Positions 42,735-51,973 of a stretch of 64,000 bases of DNA are shown piece after piece; the stretch's first letter is position 1; each line of letters opens with the position of its first letter. A program made the translations under genes and the position numbers. The stretch is from CAYZJB01 sp964478735 (GTDB lineage Bacteria; CLD3; SB21), in the NCBI GenBank assembly GCA_964478735.1, contig CAYZJB010000012.1:1-64000 (forward strand), given 5' to 3'. The notes under the pieces are model-generated. The model was not told the origin of the DNA and made no database searches. It was given only the letters and a program-made list of their open reading frames with translations.

Positions 42735-43520
42735 TCAATTTATTTTTCCACCGGGCCGCCACACGATCCGGGCCGTATAAATATGGAAATTTTTCAGGTT
42801 CTGCAGGTAGACAGCTACTCCAAGATTGGCATGAACCCATGAGGAATCAAGGAAAATATTCAGCGGCACCGACCACTCCATCGGAGCGGGACGCCCGGCC
42901 TCAATGATCTGTAACTGTCGAACGACAAAATCATTGGACAGCTCACGCCCTCCATTTTCCCCTCGAACCACATGGGTGACAAGCCCATTTTCATATACGG
43001 CAACGACCAGTCCCAGCGGTTCTGCGGCGATATCGTTATCGGGTCGTACGGTAACGGAGGCCGTGAATTCGCCTGCGTGAAGGACCGCGTTTTGTACGGA
43101 TATCTCGGCGTGCGAAGGTTGTACGGATAATGCCCGAACGTGCTCCCGCAAATCACCTTCCGAAGAGCCGACACATTCCGCCTGGCCCTGAATGACCGCC
43201 TGCGGCGTGTAGACGCTGCTCAACTCAAACTTCTTCCCGTACCGATACTGCCGCTGCGTGAAATCCTGTGATGCAAACGGATCTTTCCAGCCGAGATAAT
43301 TCCAGTAATCCACGTGAAACGCGAGCGGAATGATCCGATCTTTCCATTCGCCACGCCCCAACCGGCTCAAAAGCCGATCCGCCGACGGGCAGCTCGAACA
43401 ACCCTGAGACGTGAAAAGCTCAACCACGACAGGAAATTCCGGCACCGGTTCGTCTGCGTCAGAATGCAACCACCACACCAGGCTACCGAGGAAAACAAAA
43501 ATAACGATAAGCAGTTTCAT
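42735..43520 (-). CDS. DUF1223 family thioredoxin-like secreted protein
   Basis: 261 residues from ATG 43520, five bases after GAGG. One N-terminal membrane anchor or signal (LLIVIFVFLGSLVWWL) precedes a thioredoxin-like fold with VVELFTSQGCSSCPSADRLL (CxxC about residues 41-44), LAFHVDYWNYLGWKDPF and YTPQAVIQGQ, as in DUF1223. The family is probably redox-active in the periplasm, but its substrate is unknown. A C-terminal beta domain (about 150-255) follows. It is separated from adk by 46 bases on the same strand. Confidence 0.9.
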   Translation of the reverse strand: MKLLIVIFVFLGSLVWWLHSDADEPVPEFPVVVELFTSQGCSSCPSADRLLSRLGRGEWKDRIIPLAFHVDYWNYLGWKDPFASQDFTQRQYRYGKKFELSSVYTPQAVIQGQAECVGSSEGDLREHVRALSVQPSHAEISVQNAVLHAGEFTASVTVRPDNDIAAEPLGLVVAVYENGLVTHVVRGENGGRELSNDFVVRQLQIIEAGRPAPMEWSVPLNIFLDSSWVHANLGVAVYLQNLKNFHIYTARIVWRPGGKIN

Positions 43521-43566
43521 GCCCACCTCGCAAAAAAATCAGCTTATCGTGAAACGCGGAAAGGGG

Positions 43567-44214
43567 CTATGACTTCCCTAAAAGCGACACAATTTCTCGG
43601 CTTACTGCCTCGATATCGCGGTCTCCGTCGATCTCGGACAATCGGCCCTTGGACTGATAATAGGTTCGTAACGGCGACGTTTCGTCTTCATAGACCTTCA
43701 GCCGGTGGCGGATGGCGTCGGGAGTGTCGTCGGATCGTTGATACACCTCACCTCCGCATTTGTCACAGACATGGTCTTTTTTCGGCGGATGGGTCAGCCG
43801 ATTGTACACCGCCCCGCAGTTTTTGCAGATGATCCGGCTTCCTAACCGGTCGATCAGTTTCTGCGAATCGACCCGAATATCGATCACCGCGTCCAATCCG
43901 ATGTTCAGTTCCTTTAACAACCGGTCAAGGGATTCGGCCTGGTTGAGCGTACGGGGAAATCCATCCAGGATGAACCCTCGTTTGCATTCGGGCGATTGAA
44001 TTTTCGCACGAGCAAGATCGATGATCACGTCGTCGGGAACGAGTTGCCCGGCATCCATATATGTCTTTGCCTTTCGGCCCACGTCCGTTTGATTTTTGAT
44101 CGCCTCGCGTAGCATGTCACCCGTTGAAATTTGAACGATGCCCAATCGATCGACCAGTAATTTGGATTGAGTGCCCTTGCCGACACCAGGAGCGCCCAAT
44201 AAAAGTAGCCTCAT
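43567..44214 (-). CDS. adk: Adenylate kinase
   Basis: 215 residues from ATG 44214 (GGGAG seven bases upstream). P-loop GAPGVGKGTQ, AMP-binding STGDMLREAI, LDGFPRTLNQAE, and a long LID carrying a zinc site of four cysteines (CKNC and CDKC) as in Gram-positive-type and many FCB enzymes. It keeps ATP, ADP and AMP in balance. The frame extends 18 codons upstream but that part is not conserved. Confidence 0.97.
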   Translation of the reverse strand: MRLLLLGAPGVGKGTQSKLLVDRLGIVQISTGDMLREAIKNQTDVGRKAKTYMDAGQLVPDDVIIDLARAKIQSPECKRGFILDGFPRTLNQAESLDRLLKELNIGLDAVIDIRVDSQKLIDRLGSRIICKNCGAVYNRLTHPPKKDHVCDKCGGEVYQRSDDTPDAIRHRLKVYEDETSPLRTYYQSKGRLSEIDGDRDIEAVSREIVSLLGKS

Positions 44215-44273
44215 GACAGTCTCCCTAAGAGTCGGAGAGATAGTACGACCGTGATCGCGTAAAATCAAGCATT

Positions 44274-44993
44274 TTAAGGTTTTACGGTGAACGTGTTCAC
44301 GATTTTGGATAGCGGATAACGTAGATTTTGGCTGTCGATATACTCTTCTTCGTCAAGGATGGGATCCACGCGTTTTTCGAAGTCCATGTAGTAGACCGGC
44401 TTACCTTCCGATCGCCATTTTTTTTCGTACTTGGTCGGAAAGTAATCCGATGCCGGTTGATCGAGCCACGCCGGACCCGAATCGAAACATGACGCACCCG
44501 ACATCGCTTCGACAACCCAATCCCGATATTCTTCATCGTCCGTGGCGACGCGAACTTTTCCGGATATCCGCCGGGCGGCCAGTTTTAAAAAAACGGGATT
44601 GATCAAACGACGTTTTTTGTGCCGCTTTTTGAACCAGGGATCCGGAAAATGGATATAGAGATTTTCGACGCCGCGATCGGCAAAAAGTTTATACAGATAC
44701 AACTTTGCATCGCCGATCAACAGGCGGGCATTCGTCAAACCCAGGCGGGACAACTTCCGGTCCGCTTTGACGACAAATTCCGCTTCAATGTCGATCCCGA
44801 CGATATTCCGCTCCGGATGCGCTTCCGCAAACGGGACGAGAAAACTCCCGTTGCCGATGCCGATCTCCAGGTCCAACGGCGCCTTGCGGGCAAAGACGTC
44901 CGGCCAGGAAATGGGCTTGCCGTCGGCAATTTGATTTTTGATACGGTCGTTACGCCAGTTGAGAATGAACGCGGGTTGTCGTGAAGTCGCCAA
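44274..44993 (-). CDS. trmB: tRNA (guanine-N7-)-methyltransferase
   Basis: 239 residues. SAM-binding LDLEIGIGNGSFLVPFA (about 40-56), an acidic loop NIVGIDIEAEF, and the catalytic/tRNA-binding block IHFPDPWFKKRHKKRRLI (about 113-130) identify TrmB. It forms m7G46 in tRNA. The C-terminal TKYEKKWRSEGKPVYYM is typical as well. Its ATG directly follows the stop of the enoyl-CoA hydratase gene without a gap. Confidence 0.96.
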   Translation of the reverse strand: MATSRQPAFILNWRNDRIKNQIADGKPISWPDVFARKAPLDLEIGIGNGSFLVPFAEAHPERNIVGIDIEAEFVVKADRKLSRLGLTNARLLIGDAKLYLYKLFADRGVENLYIHFPDPWFKKRHKKRRLINPVFLKLAARRISGKVRVATDDEEYRDWVVEAMSGASCFDSGPAWLDQPASDYFPTKYEKKWRSEGKPVYYMDFEKRVDPILDEEEYIDSQNLRYPLSKIVNTFTVKP

Positions 44994-45773
44994 TTATTTG
45001 TCCTGAAAAGACGGTTTCCTTTTTTTCAGAAACGCCGTCACGCCTTCCTTCATATCGTGAGATCCGTATAACTCGGAAAAAATCGTCGACTCGCAATCCA
45101 TTGCTTTCTCGATATCCAGCGATGCCCCCTGTCCGATGGATTTCAGCGCCTGCCGCATGGCCAGTCCGCTTTTGGACGTGAGTTTGGCCGCAAATTTTTT
45201 TGCATCGTCCAGTAGGGTGTCCTTACCGACGACCATCTGCACCAAACCGATATTCAGCGCCTCATCGGAACGCACGGGTTCGCCCGTCAGGATCAGTTGG
45301 GTCGCTTTTGCCATCCCGACGATGCGGGGTAAACGCTGTGTACCTCCAAAACCCGGAATGATACCCAGCGTGATTTCGGGAAGGCCCATCATCGCACGGT
45401 CCGATGCAATCCTCACGTGACAGCTCATCGCCAGTTCCAACCCGCCGCCGAGGCAAAATCCGTTGATGGCCGCAACGACCGGCTTCGGTCCGTTTTCCAG
45501 TTTCAAAAAGACCTTTTGACCGAAGGCGCTCATCTCCTTGGCCTGGCTTTTCGACGTCAGTTTGGAAATTTCTTCGATGTCCGCACCCGAGGCAAACGTT
45601 TTCCCTTCGCCGGTTACGATGAGCGCTTTAATTTCCGTATTGGAAAACATCGCATCCAGGCACTTGTCCAATTCCTGAAGCAGCGGCATTTTGAGACTGT
45701 TGCCGGGAGGATTGTTCAGTGCGATCGTACCGATTTTATCCGCCACGTCGACATTGAGAAACTGGTAATTCAT
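44994..45773 (-). CDS. Enoyl-CoA hydratase/isomerase family protein
   Basis: 259 residues from ATG 45773, with GGAGG just upstream. Crotonase features: ASGADIEEISKL, the oxyanion hole in INGFCLGGGLELAMSC, and the second catalytic region MMGLPEITLGIIPGFGGTQR with Glu present, so both glutamate/oxyanion elements of a hydratase are retained. It should hydrate trans-2-enoyl-CoA in fatty-acid or amino-acid degradation. No other beta-oxidation gene is nearby. It sits between an ABM gene and trmB in a compact run. Confidence 0.93.
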   Translation of the reverse strand: MNYQFLNVDVADKIGTIALNNPPGNSLKMPLLQELDKCLDAMFSNTEIKALIVTGEGKTFASGADIEEISKLTSKSQAKEMSAFGQKVFLKLENGPKPVVAAINGFCLGGGLELAMSCHVRIASDRAMMGLPEITLGIIPGFGGTQRLPRIVGMAKATQLILTGEPVRSDEALNIGLVQMVVGKDTLLDDAKKFAAKLTSKSGLAMRQALKSIGQGASLDIEKAMDCESTIFSELYGSHDMKEGVTAFLKKRKPSFQDK

Positions 45774-45786
45774 GGGACCTCCGGGG

Positions 45787-46104
45787 TTATTTTCGAAAAG
45801 TGTAGTCTCGTTCGACGTGGCAGATACGGGTCGTGTACGCCTCATACCAACGGCGTCGACCTTCTTGCTGGGCAATCACGTGTTCGGCATGGGCCTTCCA
45901 TTCGCGGACGGCCTCGAGGCTGGACCCGTACGACACGGTAATGCCGAGCCCATCCCGTGCGCTCTCATGGCCCAGGTAGCCGGGCTGCTGCTGCGCCAGT
46001 TCGATCATGCGTTCGGCCGTGCCGGTGTAACCGTCGTCCACGTCGGTTCGAATGGACGTGAAGATCACGGCGTAGTAGGGCGGTTTGGGTGTCGATGCAA
46101 TCAT
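45787..46104 (-). CDS. ABM-domain (antibiotic biosynthesis monooxygenase-like) protein
   Basis: 105 residues from ATG 46104. A single ferredoxin-like ABM domain is suggested by YYAVIFTSIRTDVDDGY, MIELAQQQPGYLGHESAR, ITVSYGSSLEAVREWKAH and a Tyr-rich end (RRRWYEAYTTRICHVE). This version, with EAVREWKAHAEH, matches a widespread group of small stress or quinone-related proteins. The gene is 13 bases upstream of the enoyl-CoA hydratase gene. No ribosome-binding site is obvious, and the antisense strand upstream carries the truncated T9SS gene. Confidence 0.87.
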   Translation of the reverse strand: MIASTPKPPYYAVIFTSIRTDVDDGYTGTAERMIELAQQQPGYLGHESARDGLGITVSYGSSLEAVREWKAHAEHVIAQQEGRRRWYEAYTTRICHVERDYTFRK

Positions 46105-46186
46105 GGAAAGGTTCTGGAAATTTACGCGATGGCGGGACGGACGCAACAGGTTTTTGCGAGGAAGAAAACATTTGCCCGCGGGCCGG

Positions 46187-47230
46187 GTGAAAATTGTATT
46201 AGAATTACACTTCCCGACGAGACGGAATATCATCGGCAACCCATTCACGTTTCCAATTCCGTTCAGTCTTCCACAGGGAGCAACTCTTTATTCGGGCCCA
46301 TACCAGTACGGCGGTCTGGACGTTGAGATAGAAGGATGGGGCAACCCCCTGACGCCCGTAACGATGCTGAAACCGTTCGGCGGGTACGCGCTGAAAAACA
46401 ACACGGGCAGTGAAAAAACGATCCGCGTGACCGTCAGTCAAACGAGCGTTCTCAAAGTGTCTTCGGCACCGTCGTTGTCCACTGCCCCGGTGGTCGTGAA
46501 CATCAAGGCCATGGCGGATTATCGGGGATTCACGCTCGGCGACCTGTTCAACTACGCTGTCGCAACAACGGGAAACGAATTCTATGAGATCCCTGAACCG
46601 CCGTACGTGGGCGAATTCGTCTCCGTGTCATTTGAAGATAAACGCCTCGCCGTGGCACCCCTTCCGTTCAACCCGCAAGGCCAAGTCTGGACATTTACCG
46701 TGGAAGCCGTGCCGGGAAGTCGAAACCTGCGGTGGACATACGATCGGCTCCACATTTCGCCCGGCCATCGCATTGCGTGGTATGACGTGTCTCACAACCG
46801 CCCGATAGACGACCCGGCACCCGGTGAGTGGCTGACCGTTTCGGCCAAACTTGGACAGAAAACACGAATTCGGCTCATCGTTGGTACCGAAACGTTTGTG
46901 AAGGGAGAACTTGCCCGCACCGCTGCATCCTTGCCTCAAACTTTTGTTCTTCATCCCAATTATCCCAATCCTTTTAACCCCCAGACCACGATTTCTTTTG
47001 ATGTTCCCGTGCGTGGCCAGCTTCAGCTTGTCATTTTCAACGCTATCGGCCAGCATGTTGCTACGCTCGTCGACGGCGTGGTGGATCCGGGAAACTACCG
47101 TATTGTCTGGAATGGAAAAGACCGCTCTGGCGCGTCGGCAGCCAGCGGAGTATATTTTTGCCATCTTCGGTGCCTCCGGGATGACGGACGTTCATGGACA
47201 GCCGCACGGAAGATGTTACTGCTGAAATAA
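46187..47230 (+). pseudogene. C-terminal part of a T9SS-exported protein, 5' truncated
   Basis: About 347 codons that make sense only as the end of a larger secreted protein. A block NIIGNPFTFPIPFS and FGGYALKNNTGSEKTI resembles a repeated domain in long FCB surface proteins. The last 90 residues are a T9SS type A sorting domain with a FlgD-like layout (LHPNYPNPFNPQTTISFDVP, IVWNGKDRSGASAASGVYF). There is no signal peptide. The frame extends upstream to 46085, but that part overlaps the antisense ABM gene and shows no homology. A GTG lies at 46187. I infer deletion of the 5' end. Without a signal peptide the product cannot enter the T9SS. Confidence 0.7.
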
Positions 47231-47303
47231 TGATATTTGCCCGCCATTTTTCCATGCATCGCTGAGTTAACCGCAAATGCTGAGGATTTTCAGACGCCTT
47301 GTT

Positions 47304-49367
47304 CTACAACCCGATCGACTTCATATACGCGTCGGGATTCGGCTCGCGGCCGAGAAATTCCTTCACCAGTTCGAGTGGATCCTGCGTACCGCCGCGCGCA
47401 AGAATGATGTCGCGATAACGTTTGCCGGTTGCACGATCCATGATCCCTTTTTTCTCAAAAAGAGAAAACATATCCTGGGCGTACACTTCCGACCAGAGGT
47501 AACCGTAATATCCCGCCGCGTAGCCCGTCAGATGACCGAAGGCCGCATGCCAGTGGGTCCCATCCAGAAAAGGATACAACGTAATTTCGTTCTGCAAGCG
47601 CTTCGCCACGTCCGTCGTCGATTCCTTTCCATTCGGGTCATAGCCGTCGTGCAGCGTCATGTCGAGCGTGCCGTAATAAATCTGCTGCAGCGTGGCCAGA
47701 CCGGAACCGGCATTTTTCGCCGCCTCCATGCGGTCGAACAATTCCCTGGGCAAAACTTCGCCGGTCTTGTAATGTTTGGCAAATAACTTCAGCGCATCGT
47801 AATTCCACACCCAGTTTTCGAAAATCTGCGACGGCGCTTCGACGAAATCACGATGAACGGCCGTGCCGGAGTAGCCAAATAAATCTGCGGTCGTCAACAG
47901 GTTGTGCAGGACATGGCCGAATTCGTGGAAAAACGTTTCAACGGACGCGCTGCCGAGCGAATGGTACATGAGGCCCGGGCTTTCCGCGGTCGGTTTCGGG
48001 AAATTACACACCAGCGTGGCCGTCGGGATCTGATAACCGTTGGCCGTCGTTTTACCTTTGATCATGGCAAAACAGGCGGCATGATTGTATTTGTTGGCCC
48101 GCGGAAAAAGATCGAGATAAAACCGGCCGATGACCTTGCCGCGATCTTTGACTTCGAACAGGCGCACGTCTTCGTGCCAGACCGAGGGGTCCTTGATTTC
48201 CGTGTATTCGAGACCGAAGAGATTTTGCGTGATCTGAAATAACCCGTCGATCACGTTATGAAGCGCAAAATATTCGCGGACTTTTTCCTGATCGAGGGAG
48301 TATTTCTCTTTCAACAACCGGTCGTTGTAGTAGGACGCTTCCCAGGGTTGAATCACGTTGGTTTGCGGATCGTTGACCGTTTTGCGTTTAACGTCGAGCA
48401 GTTCGTCGTAATCGCGTTTCGCTTTGATCCTGGCTTTGGCCATCAGGTCTTTTTCGAACGTCCATACGTTTTTTGGTGTTTTGGCCATTCGATCTTCGAC
48501 CTGGTATTCGGCGAACGACTTATATCCCAGCAGGCTTGCCACTTTGACACGCAGGGTAAGTATTTCTTTGAGCACCTCAAGGTTCTTATCCGCTGCGCGG
48601 TTGTTGTACTTCGTGTAAAGCGCCTTGCGGGCCTGTTCCGACGGGGAGGATTTCATGAATGCCGAGTACGAAGGATAGGAGAGGTCGATCTTATACGTCC
48701 CATCGTCCTGACGGCGCGGTTGTTTATAATCCTCAGGCAGACCTTCCAGATCAGCTTCCTGCACGATGAGATAATCCTGATGGTCGGCGATGTTTTTATT
48801 GAACGCAATACCGAGCTCGGACAGCCGGTTTTGCAGTCCCTTCAACTCGTCGCGTTTTTCTTTCGGGAGATTGAAACCGTTGCGTTTGAATTCACGCAGC
48901 ATGTCGTCGAGATACGTTTTTTTGAAACCGGTCAACGATTTGCCCTCCTTCGTCGCCGCAAAATCATTGATTACTTTATACAATTGCTCATCCAGACCGA
49001 GATCGGTCAAAAACTGGTTCAGCACCTGCAGTTGTTTCTGGCTTTCTTCGCGCACGTCCTTGTCCGGGTGCGCGGAGTTCATCAGGTAAATGTTATAATG
49101 GACCTTGCCGAATTCATTGGTAATGTCGTCGTAGACGAGCAGCGTGTTGTCATACGTCCGTTTGTCGGCCGGAATGGCATAGAGGAGTTCCAGTTGTTTC
49201 TTGGCCATTTCAATCGCCGACTGGGCCGATTGGGTCACGTGTTCTTTGGTCAACGCACCCAACTTCATGGGCTGGTTGAAATCGGCAAAAAACGGGTTGT
49301 CGTTTTTCGCATCGCCCGCCCATAGTGTGGCCGCCGCAAATAATGAAACGATGGTCATCTTGCGCAT
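47304..49367 (-). CDS. M3 family metallopeptidase (Dcp / oligopeptidase A type)
   Basis: 687 residues from ATG 49367, seven bases after AAGGAG, giving a short signal peptide (MRKMTIVSLFAAATLWAGDA). The open frame extends 67 codons upstream but lacks homology. The zinc motif is ETFFHEFGHVLHNLL, with the third ligand in FVEAPSQIFENWVW. Helical parts on both sides follow the M3 pattern (ARKALYTKYNNRA, WHAAFGHLTGYAAGYYGYLW). It should cleave dipeptides or short oligopeptides in the periplasm. With the S46 peptidase of this window it fits a peptide-feeding lifestyle. Confidence 0.95.
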   Translation of the reverse strand: MRKMTIVSLFAAATLWAGDAKNDNPFFADFNQPMKLGALTKEHVTQSAQSAIEMAKKQLELLYAIPADKRTYDNTLLVYDDITNEFGKVHYNIYLMNSAHPDKDVREESQKQLQVLNQFLTDLGLDEQLYKVINDFAATKEGKSLTGFKKTYLDDMLREFKRNGFNLPKEKRDELKGLQNRLSELGIAFNKNIADHQDYLIVQEADLEGLPEDYKQPRRQDDGTYKIDLSYPSYSAFMKSSPSEQARKALYTKYNNRAADKNLEVLKEILTLRVKVASLLGYKSFAEYQVEDRMAKTPKNVWTFEKDLMAKARIKAKRDYDELLDVKRKTVNDPQTNVIQPWEASYYNDRLLKEKYSLDQEKVREYFALHNVIDGLFQITQNLFGLEYTEIKDPSVWHEDVRLFEVKDRGKVIGRFYLDLFPRANKYNHAACFAMIKGKTTANGYQIPTATLVCNFPKPTAESPGLMYHSLGSASVETFFHEFGHVLHNLLTTADLFGYSGTAVHRDFVEAPSQIFENWVWNYDALKLFAKHYKTGEVLPRELFDRMEAAKNAGSGLATLQQIYYGTLDMTLHDGYDPNGKESTTDVAKRLQNEITLYPFLDGTHWHAAFGHLTGYAAGYYGYLWSEVYAQDMFSLFEKKGIMDRATGKRYRDIILARGGTQDPLELVKEFLGREPNPDAYMKSIGL

Positions 49368-49539
49368 CGTCAATCTCCTTTTTGAATGATCGATTGTTAA
49401 GGTCTTCATGCGTGTCTTGATTTGCTGTATAGAGAAAAGCCGTTGTACAACGCTTGCCGACGGCATAAGTTTCACCTTTTTTCCAAAATGGCAACACGAT
49501 GTTGACATTCGGATAATATTTCCGTCGTACGTTTGATCG

Positions 49540-50067
49540 ATGCAAAATGGTTTTTCACAATTCGACACGCGCCTCTTCTTTCTGATTTTTCATCTCGATC
49601 GCAGGGCGTGGATGACCGGGGTATTCAAAGTTTTTTCACGAACCGCCGACGGCCATTGGTACGGTGCCGTACCTTTGTTGGCGCTGCTGATCGATGCGAC
49701 ATCCGGCTTCGTTTTGGCCCTTGCGGGCATCGTGGCGTACGGAATCGAAATACCCGTTTATCACCTCGTCAAAAGCAAGACGCGCCGCCAGCGTCCTTTT
49801 CGATCCCTACCCAATGTCCAGTGGCGGATCTGGCCGCCGGATGAATTCAGCTTTCCCAGCGGTCATACGGCCGGCGCCGTCATCATGGCAACGTTACTCG
49901 GCTCGCTTTATCCGTGGCTCACCCCCGTCGTTATCCTGTGGGCGATCGGCGTTGCGCTATCGCGCGTTTATCTTGGCGTTCATTACCCTTCCGATGTCCT
50001 TGCCGGCACGGCCCTGGGGTACGTCTGTGCAAAAATGGGCCTCTACGTCGGTTTCTTCGTTCTTTAG
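49540..50067 (+). CDS. PAP2-family membrane phosphatase
   Basis: 175 residues with about five transmembrane helices. All three PAP2 signature blocks occur: KSKTRRQRPF (about 77-86), FPSGHTAGA (about 105-113) and SRVYLGVHYPSDV (about 140-152), giving the phosphatase His pair. Likely substrates are undecaprenyl pyrophosphate or phosphatidyl-phosphates; sequence alone does not decide. The gene is divergent from the M3 peptidase gene and 74 bases before the trypsin-PDZ protease gene. Confidence 0.92.
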   Translation: MQNGFSQFDTRLFFLIFHLDRRAWMTGVFKVFSRTADGHWYGAVPLLALLIDATSGFVLALAGIVAYGIEIPVYHLVKSKTRRQRPFRSLPNVQWRIWPPDEFSFPSGHTAGAVIMATLLGSLYPWLTPVVILWAIGVALSRVYLGVHYPSDVLAGTALGYVCAKMGLYVGFFVL

Positions 50068-50141
50068 CACTCGTTCATCCCAAAACCGGGCATAATTCCA
50101 CGACCTTCGGCGTTATTTTTAAAATTAAAACCGGAGGTTGT

Positions 50142-51137
50142 ATGGCATTGACGCTTATTTCCTCGCCGCTCGGCCACAATACGTTTTCACAACCGAAACC
50201 AACCGACGATTCGGGCCTTCTCGACGCGTATTCCGAAGCCGTAATGACGGCCGCGGAGCGCATCAGTTCCTCAGTGGTCAAAATCGATGTCCGTCAAAAA
50301 GGCCGTCGGGGCGGCAGCGGTTCGGGGTTTCTATTTACGCCGGACGGATTCATGTTCACCAACAGTCACGTCGTGCACGGTGCGTCCTCGATCATCGTTC
50401 ACCTGTACGACGGACGGCGGCTGGAGGCCACGCTGATCGGCGACGATCCCGACACGGACATTGCCGTCATTCGCGTGGATTCGACCGAACTCATCAGTGC
50501 CGTACTGGCGGATTCATCCACGGTTCGCGTGGGTCAGGTAGCGATCGCCGTCGGCAACCCGTACGGTTTTCAATGCACGGTAACCGCTGGCGTCGTCAGC
50601 GCTCTCGGACGGTCCCTGCGTACGCAGAACGGCCGACTGATCGATAACGTGATCCAGACGGATGCCGCGCTCAATCCCGGAAATTCCGGCGGACCGCTGG
50701 TCAATTCGCGCGGAGAAGTCATCGGTGTCAATACCGCCGTGATCCGGCCAGCCCAGGGTATCTGTTTTGCTATTGCCATCAATACGGCACAGCGTATTGC
50801 CATGCAACTGATGTCCGAAGGACGAATCTCCCGGGCGTATCTGGGTGCGGCGGGACAAGACACTCCGATCCCCAGATGGTTTGTCAAAAATTTTCTACTC
50901 AACACCACATCGGGGTTCCTGATCACGTCCGTCGAACGTGGCAGTCCGGCGGAACGTTGCGGACTGAAAGAGGGCGACGTGATGGTACGGTTCGACGACG
51001 AGCCGATCCGCGGCGTGGACGATCTGCATCGGCTTTTGACGGGCGCTCGCATCGGCACCCACTGCCGCATCGGCGTGCTGCGAAGGTCGGAATTGATCGA
51101 GTTGGGTCTGGTTCCCGGTGAGCGCCCGAACCTGTAG
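50142..51137 (+). CDS. Trypsin-like serine protease with PDZ domain (HtrA/Deg-like)
   Basis: 331 residues from ATG 50142 (GGAGG at 50133-50137). The catalytic triad is complete: His in TNSHVVHG (about 76), Asp in DTDIAVIRV (about 107) and Ser in GNSGGPLVNSRG (about 185). One PDZ domain ends the protein (SGFLITSVERGSPAERCGL, GDVMVRFDDEPIRG). Unlike classical HtrA/DegP it has no signal peptide or membrane anchor, so a cytoplasmic location is inferred. It converges with the ParA gene. Substrate unknown. Confidence 0.92.
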   Translation: MALTLISSPLGHNTFSQPKPTDDSGLLDAYSEAVMTAAERISSSVVKIDVRQKGRRGGSGSGFLFTPDGFMFTNSHVVHGASSIIVHLYDGRRLEATLIGDDPDTDIAVIRVDSTELISAVLADSSTVRVGQVAIAVGNPYGFQCTVTAGVVSALGRSLRTQNGRLIDNVIQTDAALNPGNSGGPLVNSRGEVIGVNTAVIRPAQGICFAIAINTAQRIAMQLMSEGRISRAYLGAAGQDTPIPRWFVKNFLLNTTSGFLITSVERGSPAERCGLKEGDVMVRFDDEPIRGVDDLHRLLTGARIGTHCRIGVLRRSELIELGLVPGERPNL

Positions 51138-51187
51138 CTTATGATTTTCAGGCTGTCACGCAGAAAAAGCAAACCGTAACCCGTCCG

Positions 51188-51973
51188 CTAACGTTTCTTT
51201 TTTTTCTTGAGAAGTTCCCTGGCGAGTTCGAGATAAGCTTTGGATCCGGCGGAACGGGCATCGTACAGGATCGCGGGGAGACCGTGAAATACGGCTTCTC
51301 CCAATTTGACGTTCTTCGGAATTTTGATATCGAAAACCACTTCTTTGAAAACGAGCCGGGCTTCATCCTCCGTCCTCTGGCTGATGTTGGTTCCCTGTTC
51401 GTACATTGTAAGCAGAATGCCCTCGATTTTCAGCCCCTTGTTCATCCCGTCCTGAATTTTTCGGATGACTTTCATGAGCCGGTTCATCGCCTTGAGCGAC
51501 AGAAAGCCGCATTGGAGTGGAATCAGGATCGAATCGGATGCGGCCAGGGCGCCGACGGTAATGTTGCTCACGAAGGGCGGACAATCGATGATGATGTAGT
51601 CGTAGGAATGGTTCAGGTAGTTCCGGACCAAGCGCAACCGCGCCAGTTTTCCGGCGTACGAAAAAAGTTCTTCCTCTTCTTCGCTCGACCACACGTTGGC
51701 GGGCATGATGGCGAGTTTTTCCTGCGCCGTCGGATAGATCGCTTCCTGGATCAGTTCCTCGCTGATCCCATCGGCATGGCGGTAGAGATCGAAGACCCCC
51801 TGTTTGATCTGTTCTTTCTGTACGCCGAGACCGACCGCGGCGGCACCCGACGGATCGGTGTCGATCACGAGTGCTTTTTTGCCCAGATGCGCGAGAGAGG
51901 CCGCCAGATTGATCGCAGTCGTGGTCTTCCCCACTCCGCCTTTGGGATTGGCTATGGCGACGACATGGGCCAT
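51188..51973 (-). CDS. ParA/Soj-type ATPase, last gene of a chemosensory-like cassette
   Basis: 261 residues. The deviant Walker A is KGGVGKTTTAINLA (about 11-24). VIDTDPSGAAAVGL and IIIDCPPFVSNITVGAL supply the Walker A' and B Asp residues. The end is basic (ELARELLKKKKKR), which may bind nucleoid DNA. No ParB gene or parS-like site is next to it. Its ATG overlaps the stop of the CheA-like gene by one base (TGATG), so the two are translated together. ParA-type ATPases (ParC, PpfA) are known to place chemoreceptor arrays in the cell, so a role in positioning the neighbouring receptor complex is inferred, though chromosome partition cannot be excluded. Confidence 0.92.
   Translation of the reverse strand: MAHVVAIANPKGGVGKTTTAINLAASLAHLGKKALVIDTDPSGAAAVGLGVQKEQIKQGVFDLYRHADGISEELIQEAIYPTAQEKLAIMPANVWSSEEEEELFSYAGKLARLRLVRNYLNHSYDYIIIDCPPFVSNITVGALAASDSILIPLQCGFLSLKAMNRLMKVIRKIQDGMNKGLKIEGILLTMYEQGTNISQRTEDEARLVFKEVVFDIKIPKNVKLGEAVFHGLPAILYDARSAGSKAYLELARELLKKKKKR

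Noticed and set aside
48258..49325. A 355-codon Phe/Val/Arg-rich frame antisense to the M3 peptidase gene
   Set aside because: Typical antisense composition, no homology.
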